From contig MNCI01025392.1 of the NCBI GenBank assembly GCA_015680685.1, forward strand, positions 188,633 to 252,632: DNA of 64,000 nt. The letters are read 5' to 3'. The notes beneath the pieces were generated by a model. That model was not told the origin of the DNA, made no database searches, and saw only the letters and a program-made list of their open reading frames with translations. Positions within the stretch are counted from its first letter, which is position 1. The number at the start of each line of letters is the position of its first letter. This document shows, one piece after another, positions 1-10,939 of the stretch. The translations under genes and the position numbers were made by a program. This DNA comes from Gnetum montanum. Lineage: Eukaryota > Streptophyta > Gnetopsida > Gnetales > Gnetaceae.

Positions 1-1185
1 TTGATAGATTTCACAACTAGTATCATCATTAGAGTCAATTTCCACAACTTCTTCTACTGCAACAGCCTTGCCCTTACCTCATTGATAGGCATGTTCAACT
101 TCTTTTCATCTCCTGCGATCATGATCACTATTCTACTCTTTGGATTCTTCAACGATTTTCATAGCAATTTGGAATTTTTCATCAAATAGTTGCATTATTT
201 GTTAACCTTAGTTGAAATATCATAAATAAGTTTTTAAATAGGTAAGGTTTTTTTGTTTACCACTTCATTAAGTGATCCATCCTCCTCTTCATAAAATTGG
301 ACCTCTCTTTTTCTGATGGAAGGATCCCTGTTATACTCTTCTACACTTTCCCTTTTTCATAATTCACCTTCTTCTTTTGCTACCTACTCTATCATCCTTT
401 AGATCTGATGGGCTCTTAATTCAAAGAGTCTTCCTTGGGCATAAACCCCAAGGATTCTTCTTGTTTCTACTCTCAACCCATCAATGATGTGGTGGAGTTG
501 TTCTCTCTAAGAATAGCCATGGCCAGGGCATTGATGTAAGAGAGAATAGTATTTTCCCATGATGGCATCCAAGGGTTTATGTGTTCTATGTTTCCAGCCT
601 TGGATTTTCCTTCTTAGATTGGACACTCTAAAGTACGTTTGGTATTTGTCATTAAATAGCTCTAGCATGGTACTTCATCTATGGATGGATTCTAGGTCCT
701 AGGATCGGTACCAGCTTTCAGCTTCCTTGATGAGTGTCTTGGGGAAGAGCTTGAGTTTTTGCCAATCATTTTCAATGTTTTGTAAGGCACAAGCATCATG
801 GAAAGCTTGGAGATGTGTTTGCAGATCAAAATTGTATCCCTCCTCAAATCTTGGGATATTGTTCATATCTAAGCACTTGATCCAACTGTCTTTCATATGC
901 CTAGTTGGAATCTTTACTACCTCTACAATGTTAAGCATGCTTCCACTTGCCAATAGAGGCTCATCATCATCATTATTGCATTATCTATGATGATGTCCTC
1001 TATTACCTTGATGTTCTTGCTAGGTTCTGCAATCATTATTATCTCTTTGATCACCTTAATCATGATTATTTCTACAGTAGCTTTTATGAGAACCAAAAAA
1101 TGAAGAGAAATGTTTGAAATTATATGAAGAGGATGAAGAGGAAGATGGACTACCACCGCCACTGCGATGTCTGTCACCACCTTTT
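1..1185 (-). pseudogene. Athila-lineage gag fragment (element H)
   Basis: Broken gag of a Ty3/gypsy element, read right to left. It begins in a degraded His/Arg/Ser/Asp-rich stretch, followed by DDDEPLLASGSMLNIVEV (around 900-960), then the capsid-like region with IPRFEEGYNFDLQTHLQAF (around 830-875) and a track ending near position 1 in a Lys-rich segment and EEVVEID. The same order and wording is seen in the gag of element B (50780-51930) and element C in this window, which is how I identify it. It has at least eight in-frame stops and its 5' end is cut at about 1185, where a truncated LTR begins; the 3' end runs off the window. Gag would form the virus-like particle; this copy cannot. Confidence 0.85.
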
Positions 1186-1189
1186 CACT

Positions 1190-1706
1190 CGAAGCAGTTG
1201 TACTTATGTGCTTAATCTATTTAGCTTAATTAATTGATCAATCACTCAAAGCCTAATTTAGCTTAATTAATGCCATAATTAATGAAAACAATGAATGCAT
1301 AAATAAGTCATTAATCTAATCCAAGTGCTACAAGGTTTGATCAAGAAGCTCATCTTTATTATCATTCACACTAGTGTGTTCAAGTACAATAATGCTTGAA
1401 TAAAGATCTATACACTTTCTGATTCTTGTTGTGGACACTTAGAGAAATATTTTAACTCTTAAATAAACAAACTACAAGAGCTCCATTACTATGACAAGAA
1501 TTTCCTCCATAAATGTGGTTGGTAAGCTTGTATTTATAGTTTTTTCCCTAGGGCTATGTCGATAGGGCCCCATCAATGTAGCAAACACTACATTGACATG
1601 GCCCCATGGATGGGACACATCACATAAATAAGGCCTTATCAACGGGGGCTTTTTGAAGAGGCCATATCAACAAGGATCCATCGATGTGACTCTTTAACAT
1701 TCATCA
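1190..1706 (-). mobile_element. Truncated 3' LTR of Athila element F
   Basis: Right end is TTCATCA (1700-1706), the complement of the TGATGA LTR start seen in elements A, B, C and D. It is followed at 1707-1716 by a polypurine tract (minus strand CGTGGGGGTA), so this is a 3' LTR. A TATA box (CTATAAATAC on the minus strand) lies at 1530-1539. The R-U5 part matches the LTR of C (for example the segments reading aagaagctc/tctttatta near 1345 and 42812). The U5 terminus (TGATGAGTGGCGAG in C) is missing, so about 300 bp have been lost at the junction with H. Confidence 0.8.
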
Positions 1707-1716
1707 TACCCCCACG
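1707..1716 (-). other. Polypurine tract of element F
   Basis: Minus strand CGTGGGGGTA directly abutting the LTR start TGATGAA. It has the same layout as 43107-43116 (C), 22888-22896 (D) and 59658-59666 (B). It is the plus-strand primer site for reverse transcription. Confidence 0.75.
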
Positions 1717-1899
1717 ATTGAATGAAAACTCATCCTTGAATTCTTTTACAAAATTCAGAAGCTATGGGATTATTGACTAACTCTTACTAAAACAAAATAG
1801 ATTGACTTGACAAAGATAAGTGCCTAAATGTATGGATTAACGAATTACAAAAAATTACGGTGTTCATGAAACAATATTAAAGACCAAGACATGATTGCA

Positions 1900-4845
1900 A
1901 AAATTTGAACACATCCTATGATGGCATGAAGAAGGTGATGAAGATCAAATAGTCCCAGGTGATGGTGGCCCCTAAGACTATGAAGCACCTTTTCCAACTT
2001 CAAGCACATGTAGTGGCTAAGGTAGTTGTGATTGTTTCGCTATAATTGCAACCTATGATGGAAGGTGAAAGGCATCAAGAAATGCCTTCATCTTCTCCTC
2101 CTTACTCCAGGGATCATTCACAATCCACGCAGCATTACCAATGTGGGTTAGAATGGGGATATCCTATGGACAGGGCATGAAAGGAAACATCTCCTTTACA
2201 TTGATAAACTAAGCAATGAATTGTTTGCGTTCAATGTCAAACATCCTTACTGCATTTTGCAACTCCTGGTAGTCATTCATCCTTATGGCCAAGTTCTCAG
2301 TAGTTGATCTTTGATCTATAAAATGTGCCTTAAGAACTTCATGTTCAACATTAGCCACCACAAGCTTGTCCTTGGTATCCTTGTAATGCTTGAACCCTGC
2401 CTTGTATAGCAAGTACAAGTTGGTCACCTACTTCTCCAACTCTAACTGTGGCCATCTAGTAGCCAACATGGCCAGATTTACATAACGAAGATTAGCAAGC
2501 TCCATGTACTCTATCATCTCCTTGATCTGCAACTCCTTTGTGTGAATTTCTGCTTTGTTGTAGGCATCGATCCCATCAACGATGGGTTTCCAAACTTCTC
2601 TACCTTGCTAGAGTTGCTGGAGGGCTTCATTTACCTTTGCCTTCACCAATTGGATATGTTTTTCATTTATTTCCTTTTGTAGGCTAACCTTCTCTCTGTA
2701 ATGGTCCTTAACTTTCTCAAACTTAAAAGCTTTAGATTTCTAAATTGCCACTTCAATTGTTATTTTCTAGCAAAGGGTGTGAACCTCCTTCATGGAGAGA
2801 TTCCTATTCTCTGCTACCAATCTTCTCAATTCAGTGTTTGCTCTGGCCAATTGCTCCTACTATTGATTGATGAAATTTTCCTGGCAATCATGCAATCATT
2901 TTCTACAGTCAATTGCAATCAACATTGCTCCTACTATCAACATTCCACATGCAATCATTTTCTACAGTCAATTGCACATTCTCCTGGCAAGTCTGATCCA
3001 AGGCCTTCTAAATCTTGTGCTACATGGCTTTTGCCAAGGATCTATAGAACACCACTATCTCCATTACATTCTCAGCTTCTTTGAAGCTACACTGAACCTA
3101 TTGCATAGCTTCGTCTCTTGTGAGTTTTGGGTTGAGAAATGTGGGGTTGGCAATCTGGGCTCTTAGTTTAACAACCTTTGTAACTAAGTGTTCATTCCAC
3201 TCTCTGCATTTTTGAGTTGCACCTCCTATATGATGTTTTTGCCTCTTGCATCTAATATCTTTGACTAGGTCATAATGATGTTTTTCAAAATGTTAAAGAC
3301 ATCTGGAAGAGGTTGTCTAGTTCCCACCTATCATTCTAATAGCTCTTCATGTTGTGTTGTGCTTATTTTACCACTTATAGTTTCTACAGATTTTTGCACA
3401 ACTTTGAGTGTAATGATGTCTAGTGCAGATGTCGTAGGTGCATTGAGCATTTTGGCAATCCTGTCAGTGACTACTTCTATTGTTGTTTCCTATCCCTAGT
3501 GCTACATCACCAAAATAGTTGCCCCTTCACCCTCCTCTAAGCACACTGAGAAGGTCGCAATGTTCTTAGAAATTTCTTAAAGTGGCTATTATTTTGTGAG
3601 AGATATTGTAACCTCTCTAGCACTTAGATTTGACCTCGCTGGTAGCTACATTCTTTGGGCTGAGAAAATGGATCCACCCTCACCCATCAAACTGATCGTT
3701 TGTGCCACCTCGTTAAGGTGACTCATGGTTGGTCTATATACTAATGGGTCCCCACCACTCATGCCTACTCTTTGCTCTTGTTCACTCAAGAGCCATTCAC
3801 TATACTCTTGCAACCATTGGACAATTGTAGTAATCTCTGGAATTATTGTCTAAGTGGCAGGTGGTGGTGGTGGTTGCTGCTCCTCTTCCTGAATTATAGT
3901 TGCAGGCATTTTATCCTTCATCATTTTTGCTCATTTGGCAGTTAGGATAGTTCTGACATTGTCATTGATGTAATGGACTATCCCTCCCCTACAACAGGAT
4001 TTCCTAATGAGGCATGGAAAGGGGATTTCTTTCCTTTCACATTCATTTTATTTAAAGTGCTTATATATCTCAATATATATTAGTTGCAGAAGGTTGACCG
4101 GGAATCTTCCACTCAAAGTGACACATGCACAGGTAGAGAAAGTGGTGATTTTTCTTGGCCTTACCATGGGATTGAGGTGAAAGGCTATAATCTTATAACG
4201 GATCCTCTCTACTAGTGTGAATACACTATACTCTTTGTGGTCAACATAATAACATTGTTGCACCCATTCTTTTTTGATGCTCAGATTAGCCTACATTGGA
4301 ATTTCTGTCAAGTTTGTCCTCATTTCAAGTAACCCAAGCACTGCAACAATGTCCTACACTGTGTAGGATACCGAGATGTCCTTGATCTTCACCATGGCTC
4401 TAGGCTACCTATTTTTCCAAAATAGGAATGTTTCTTCCATGTACCACTCCCTAGTGGAGGTTATGATTGGCCACATGGGAGAGGTCTTCAGTTGGTCCTG
4501 TACTTCTCTTGGTGCACATTCTAAGAAAGGGCTAAAGTTTAGCTCCTAAAGCACTAATATTTGGACCTCTCTTGACTTAATCTGATTCATGCAAGCCACT
4601 GTTAAGGTCACCTTGAGATTTGCTGGTGATGTTGACTCAACATCCTAATGGGAGTGTTTTCTTTCTGCTACTAATTCCAGAATCTATCTAATAGATTCCA
4701 CCCCTACCTCATCCCTAAGAGGACCTATTGCATGGGTTGTGAGTGGTTCTTCTTAGGGCTATTCTTAGCCTCTTTCCATTCTAGGCCATTCCTCCCTTGG
4801 TTGGGATAGTCTTGTGTCCTGCATATGTTTTCCTTTTGATGCCAT
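1900..4845 (-). pseudogene. Decayed ORF downstream of pol (env-like position) of element F
   Basis: A roughly 980-codon reading track on the minus strand starting at ATG 4845 (MASKGKHMQDTRLSQP...). It is interrupted by many stops and some frame changes but keeps coding character. Visible parts: an acidic N-terminal stretch; a central segment around 4048-4263 (MQQCYYVDHKEYSVF...); an EEEQQPPPPP run near 3870-3910; and a long charged, probably coiled-coil C-terminal third (2200-2700). No signal peptide or clear membrane segment is seen, so a true envelope protein is not supported. Position between pol/spacer and the polypurine tract matches the extra 3' ORF known in Athila elements. A related but shorter start (MTSKGKHG...) sits at 22490 in element D. 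The ATG follows an AG (4846-4847) that could be a splice acceptor. Function unknown. Confidence 0.6.
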
Positions 4846-5723
4846 CTATGGTCACAACACATCCATGGATTAGTAGATATCATGTGTAACTTCAAATTTT
4901 TGAATACCTTTTCTTGTTAGTAGTTACACTTTGACTAAGGTTGGACCATGGTAGATTGATTATTTTATTAATTATTTATTGTAAATGTCACCGAAGCTTG
5001 TTGGGAAAGTTTAACTCTTGTAATTTAATGTTTAATAGTTTATTTCATAGTTAAACCTTAGTGGGAGTTAGAAAAATGGTGAAAAATTTTCTATCAAAAG
5101 TGGTACATTTATGGCCCCCACGATGAAGAGCTTATCTTCAATAGATGTAGGGTGAAAGAATGGAGTGATTCGGATTAACAATTAGGAAGTTATGGGCTTG
5201 GGAAGGTTTTGGGCTCTGAAAATTGCAAAAACTCATCTAACATTTGTGAGAAAAAGTGAAAATTTCAAAGGCGGGTCACATGTATTTATAGTGTTTTTCC
5301 CTTACATTCATGGGGGCCCGTATACGGGGCCTCGTATACGAGTTTGCTTTGTTGATGGGGCCTCATTTACAAGGCCCATCGGCCAAAATTTTAAACATGA
5401 ATTTCTCAAAAAATATTAGGAATTCTCTAATGAAATTGGGGTCCATGAAGTCCTAGAAAAGTCAAGAATATGGTAAAATCATTGAAGAGGGTCTATGAAA
5501 GCTCAAAAATTGAAAATTTTGATGGAGAATGTATTTATTAAACAAAATTAGAAAAGGAACACATGGTTTGATACCAAAGATGGACGTATGAAAGATTCTA
5601 ATTTTGAGAATGCCTAAGGTTAATGTACTTAATGAACCTGACCAAAGGATATGCAAGTGGATCCTCCCCATAGCAAGCACATGCCTTGTTTGCCCTTGCA
5701 TAAACTCAACCTAAGGAGTCCAT
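4846..5723 (-). other. 3' spacer of element F, left part, with LTR-like promoter segment
   Basis: Non-coding spacer between pol and the downstream ORF. Minus-strand sequence aligns by eye with D's spacer (21780-22490), including GTCCTCCCC, CTAAGGAGTC and a GGGGCC..GATAGAAAATTTTTCA stretch. F carries about 170 extra bases (about 5270-5435) holding repeated GGCCCC/CGTATACG motifs and a TATA box (see next entry). The segment stops at 5723, where element E is inserted. Confidence 0.65.
5270..5435 (-). promoter_or_regulatory. LTR-like TATA promoter segment upstream of the downstream ORF
   Basis: Minus strand reads GGCC-rich repeats, two CGTATACG palindromes, then GGGAAAAACACTATAAATAC (TATA at about 5282-5291). 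The F LTR has nearly the same arrangement, GGGAAAAAACTATAAATAC at 1530-1549, also behind repeated GGCCC and (C)ATTGATGG motifs. It lies about 435 bp upstream of ATG 4845. The aligned spacers of B, C and D lack it. A role in transcribing the downstream ORF is an inference. Confidence 0.4.
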
Positions 5724-7410
5724 TGAAACACCACCAAATTTGGGCTCCTGGGTCTTGACTAGAAATTTGTTTAAGTATCAAAACTTGGCAAATTTTGTCT
5801 AAGTGTTGAGACTATAGTCCCCATTGTTGGGACTACACTCTAGAGCGTAGTTAGCGTAGTTAACACTAATAGTCCAAATCTACAACATTTTTCTAAGTGT
5901 CAATAGCAGCTACAATTTTTTCTAAATGTTCTAACTACACTCAGCCTACCGAGACTACACTCCATAGTGTAGTTAGCCTTGGAATGATCAATTTTACAAA
6001 TTTTTCTAAGTGTTAAGCCAGAGGCTACTGTGCATGGTTGGGACGAATGAAACGGTTTGGCAGATTTTCTAACTTCTGACACTACGCTTCCTACTATGCT
6101 CTAGAGCGGAGTTAGCGTAGTCAACATTGAGGACATCAATTTTGCAAGATTTCTCTAAGTGTTTGAGCCACAATCTCCCTACTGGGACTATGCTCTAGAG
6201 TGTAGCTAGTGTAGTCTACATTGGACCTCACTTTTTGCAAGATTTACCCAACTCCTAAGACTATGCTCTAGAGCGTAACCAGTGTAGTCTGCTGGAACTA
6301 TCTTTAGAAGCCTCTAGAGCTTAGCATCAACTAGCATCTCAACTCCAACATTCTTTTAGCAAGCAAGATCAGTAATTTGCATTTCACTTGCACCCCCATT
6401 TGCCCCTAAATTATACCTATGCTCCACACCACTCAAGAGAGTGGACAATGTAGTCCTAGAGCGTAGTCTCCAAAACTACACTATTTTGCATTGTTTTTAG
6501 GTACTTTGCAATGTCTATTTGGCATTTGCATTTTCAATCTTGGCAGTGTAGTCATAGTTTGGTAGTCTCATAGGATCCATTGGAGCACACTAGCTAAACA
6601 CCATTCACTTCAGTGAAAGCATAGTTGGGGTTAGCGTAGTCCTAGCTACCCCTTTACCATGTGATGCTCGATCCGCAACTTATGTTAACCCTAACCCTAT
6701 AAACACCCTAGCGTTTCATTTTTTAGGAGTTGGCATTTTGAAGCATTTGGTTGGCAAATCAAAAGTAAACTTAGCATTGGCATTTTAAGCACCCTTGCAC
6801 CCGAGCACACTTAACATCTTGGCAAACCTTGGGACATTGCCTAACACTATTATACACTACCCAGCACACCATACACCACCACAACTTGTAGGACAACATG
6901 ACAGCCAACTTGGTAGGCTCAAACTTCATGACAACAGCAGTTTTTCACAACCAGACACCCTAAGATTGTGACTATGTTGCTTACTATGCCTATTTATACA
7001 CCACATACCTCCTAAGCTTTTCTTTACAATTAACTATGCTCTCCCCATTTGGGGTAATTCCTTTCTCTCTTTCTCACATTCTATGCATTTTTCGTAGTTT
7101 TTCTTACATTTTAGCATTCTACTCACATTTTTCACTACTCAAGTACATATTCATGCATTTGCATCCTTGTTTTTGTGTCTAAAACCTCTACTACACTCAC
7201 ACTTGTGGACACCATGGACATCACAAAACACCATGTCCCTTTTGACACCTATTTCATCATAGCACTTGTAAGTCCTAATTCGATCAACAAGACCATTTTG
7301 GACACCCTAGCTCCATTCCCAGCAGGCCCTTGTGTGAAAGTGGGATTGAGGCTATGCAATCGTGGACCTCTTGGAGTATCGTTCTAGCCTTTGAGGTTAT
7401 GCGATCACCA
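5724..7410 (+). repeat. 5' LTR of element E
   Basis: About 1.69 kb, starting TGAAACACC and ending near ATCACCA, paired with 14313-15978. A TATA-like CCCTATAAACACCC lies at about 6695-6708, giving a U3 of roughly 970 bp. U3 contains several copies of a palindromic motif around CTCTAGAG (about 5838, 6091, 6192, 6267), each followed by TTAGCGTAGT or similar. The same motifs recur in the 3' LTR with substitutions. Confidence 0.85.
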
Positions 7411-8880
7411 TTTTTGTTTTTGTCCATATGCTCATCCCGTAGATAAGCCAGAAAGAAAAATTATTTTTGGCAAACCCTTCGTCGTGCACCATGCCTTGCA
7501 GGCCATGACCCTACGGTCATGGCCAAACCCTTATCCTTGCCTTGCATATACAAGGGATCAAAAATAAAAAATAAAAATAATAAATCAAAATCAGGAAAGT
7601 CGTAGCAGTGATCCTCTGCATCTACACCTTGCAAGTGATGGCCCTAAGACACCACTGAAACCCCAATCTTCCACCCTGCATGGCAAGGAAGAAAAGTAAG
7701 GTCCTTTCAAAGGTTTGACACCATCTATTTCCTCCCTGTGGCCATGGCAAAAACCAAAACCCTCGCCCTCAGAAAATTGACAACCATAAACCCTTGCCTA
7801 GTGCACTTTCTCATGGCCATGACAACCACAATAGCCACAATGACAACAGCCCCTACCAAGGCAAGGTGCCACCCACAAAATCTAAGACCCAAGCCCTAAT
7901 GCCTAAGTGCATGAAAAATGCAGAAAATGAAAAGAGGGGTGACTGTAGTTAGGGTACCTAGAAGACGACAATGCCCTCCACTTTTCTACGGGTGCTCATC
8001 GCAGGCATCCCAAGACTCACTCTCCCTCATCCACGTTAGCCAAGCTGGGGTGCTGATGCCCACTTTGATGCAACATGTTGATGACTACACTCTTGCAACT
8101 GCACTACACTCTAGAAAGTTCATTTTCACCTTTTGACAATGACAAATTTCTCAAGGGTAAAATGCGCTTATATACCCTTGGGGATCACTTAAATTTTTAC
8201 CTACCTAGGGCTACACTCAATAGTGCAAAGTAGAGTCAAGTGTGAGTGTAGTCACCAAAGTTAGAAAATTTTTTGATTTTTTTGGCCATCTCCAGACTTA
8301 GAAAAATTTAAAAATTTTTTGGTTTTCCAATGAGTCCCCCAATGAGTTTTGCTTTCTTAACATAAAGAACCTCATTCCAATAATGCATTTAGCACACCAA
8401 TAGTCCACTAAGACCTTAAACTAGTGCTTCATGATCTACTAAGACCTTAAATTGGTGACCCCATGGCCTGTTGAGGCCTAAAACTGAACCATGCATCCCT
8501 TGCATTTAAAATCGCATTTACATACTCAAGCAAAATTTTATTGCATTGTTTTCTTTAACTATGCATATTGCTCTAATTCAGACAAGTGTGGCTTGATGTT
8601 TTTCTAGTTATTTTTGTAGGATTATTGTAGGATTCACAACATGACTACATACGAGCATCTTCATTTGCCTCTGGTCCTCACCATGTTGCATGATGATCTT
8701 ACATAATGCATTGATCCTCAATGCCTAGACCTTGAACCCGTAGCCTATGATGAATACATAACATCCATAGAGGCATTGCTAGACTAGCTAAACCATCTAG
8801 TTAGCTCTAAATCTAGAGGTAGGTGACATCACTGAGGATCCTCTCGTTGAAGTTCCTATAGCAATAGTGGTGAGGCAAAA
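7411..8880 (+). other. Leader of element E; no gag recognised
   Basis: Between the 5' LTR and the start of the pol track I find only short open frames (for example 7918-8136) with no recognisable gag or protease. CCATGGC- and GCAAGG-rich words recur near 7480-7870. Around 8390-8490 there are about three copies of a TCTACTAAGACCTTAAACT-like unit that also occurs in the 3' UTR repeat array. A primer-binding site after 7410 is not clear. Confidence 0.5.
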
Positions 8881-10880
8881 ACATTGAAACTTAGTTCTTT
8901 ATTAGAACCTCAACATGTCCAAAACATCACAAAAGTACTCAACGATAACATCAAGACATTTGCATGATCTTACGAAGATATGACAGGCCTAGATCCTCAC
9001 ATAGTGCAACACAACATAATCCTTGATCCCAGCATGAAAATAATCAAGCAGAAAGCCCTCAAGGTTAGGCTTGAGGTGGCGTTGGTAGTCTACGATGAAA
9101 TCACTAAGCTCTACAAAGTTGATTTCATCTGGACTATTGAATATGCAAATTAGATCTCCAACATTATGGTTGTACCTAAGAAAAATGGAAGTATACACAT
9201 CTGCATAGACTTTCAGGACCTCAGTAAGGCAACCATCAAAGATGACTTCCTGTTACCTAGTATTGATTAATTAGTTGATACCACGACTAGTCATGCCTTA
9301 TTGTCCTTCATGGATAGGTTCTTCAGTTACAACCAAATTTGGATCAACCCAAAGCACCAACTTAGTACTACCTCCATGACCCCTTGGGGTACATTTTGCT
9401 ACACAATGATGCCCTTTAGATTTAAGAATGTAGGAGCGACCTATCAATGAGCCATGACGTACATTTTTAGTCATTACCTATTAGGTCCGCTCAATGATTA
9501 CGTTGACGATATAGCAATTAAGTCCAAAGCATCACACAACCATGTAGGTGATTTAGGCCTTGTGCTCAAACATTGTTTGAAGCATGAACTTAGGCTAAAT
9601 CCTAAGAAATGTGTCTTTGGCATCAAGACGAGCCACGTGCTAAGTTTCATAGTATCCGAAATAGGCATATGCATAGACCCCAATAAGGTTAAGGCCATTA
9701 TCAACTTAGCATCACTAGCTAACCTTAAGGAGCTACAAGGGTTACAAGACATATTGCAATTTATACGAAGTTTTATCACACGGTTAACCGACAAGTTGCA
9801 ACCAATGCAACATTTGCTCAAAAAGGGAGTCCACTTCAAGTGAATAGCTCAATGCCAATAGGCATTTGACAACCTTAAATAGGAGCTGGCTCAACTTCCA
9901 ACAGTCTACCTTTTATAAGGAGATAAGCCATTCTGTATCTACCGTACTATCTCAGATGCATCCATCGCTGCTCTGCTTTGTCAAGAGCAAGACGATGGAA
10001 CAAAGGTCTTGGTATACTACCTAAGCTATGCATTAGTGGCCTACGAAGCAAAGTAAAAAGATGTGAAAAAGACTTGCCTCACCTTAGTCTTTACACTTAA
10101 CAAGTGGAGGCATTACCTTTTTCGCAGCCAAGTAAACATCATCTACAAAAGCAGTGTACTCTGAGCAATTACAATGAATATTTACGAGAGCAATCACATG
10201 GCATGTTGGAAAGCAATAACTACAGAGTTTGACCTACATTACATTGCACAAGCATCAACAAAAGGTCAAGTAATAGCTGCACAACTTATGGCTTCCCTAA
10301 TTGACAACCAAGTAACCATAGATCTAGAATTTTTGGATGAGTATGTCACTAGCATAAGCCAAGTGCCTGACAACTTCAAGGCATTTTTACACTTCAATGG
10401 TGCTTCAATCTCTCAAGGAGGTAGTGTTGCTACAGTAATCACATTCTCCTTTGGGAAGATCTAAGGGTTCGCATACCATTTCACATTTCCATGCACTAAT
10501 AATATGGTAGAGTATGAAGGTCTCCTCCAAGGTATCTTAGTAGCTCACGACCTAGGAATACAAAATCTAACAATTTGAGGTGATTTGCAACTAGTTTTCA
10601 ACCAAGTTACAAAGGTTTACGCTTACAAAGCTTAATACTTGAAACCTTATTATGACTTGGTGAAGCACTTGCTTAGGCAATTTGCAACTACTAATGTCCA
10701 GCATATCCCCTACAACGAAAACTCCATTGCCAATGCATTAGCTATGTTAGCTTTAAGCATTGCACCTGAAATGTTTTGCACATTGCCCACTGCAGTGGCA
10801 AATTACACTATGTCTATCACAAAAACAACCAACATTGCATCCATAGCCATAGTAAGCATGACCCATGCAGTAGAATGATA
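8880..10880 (+). pseudogene. Tat-type reverse transcriptase and dual RNase H (element E)
   Basis: Broken pol. The RT entry region (SYEDMTGLDPHIVQHNI) is at about 8967-9015. RT proper follows at about 9168-9845: VPKKNGSIHICIDFQDLSKA, LSFMDRF, a TPWGTFCYTMMPF track, the catalytic YVDD at about 9497-9508, then LNPKKCVFG. A first gypsy RNase H spans about 9940-10170. A second, archaeal-type RNase H spans about 10375-10800 (FNGASISQGG, CTNNMVEYEGLL, NENSIANALAMLA). Its first acidic residue is changed from the usual FDGAS to FNGAS. In-frame stops occur at about 8967, 9151, 9270, 9448 and 10462. Two RNase H domains are a Tat-lineage hallmark. Confidence 0.85.
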
Positions 10881-10939
10881 CAACGATATCAAGGTGTACC
10901 TTCTATAGGATGAACCTCTACAACATCTAACCACTGCCC

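Noticed and set aside
5100-5460. Solo LTR
   Set aside because: TATA and repeats look like an LTR, but the flanks align with the spacer of D on both sides and no TG...CA ends or TSD were found. Treated as an internal promoter-like segment instead.
9498-9839. 113-residue minus-strand frame
   Set aside because: Shadow of the Tat reverse transcriptase on the plus strand.
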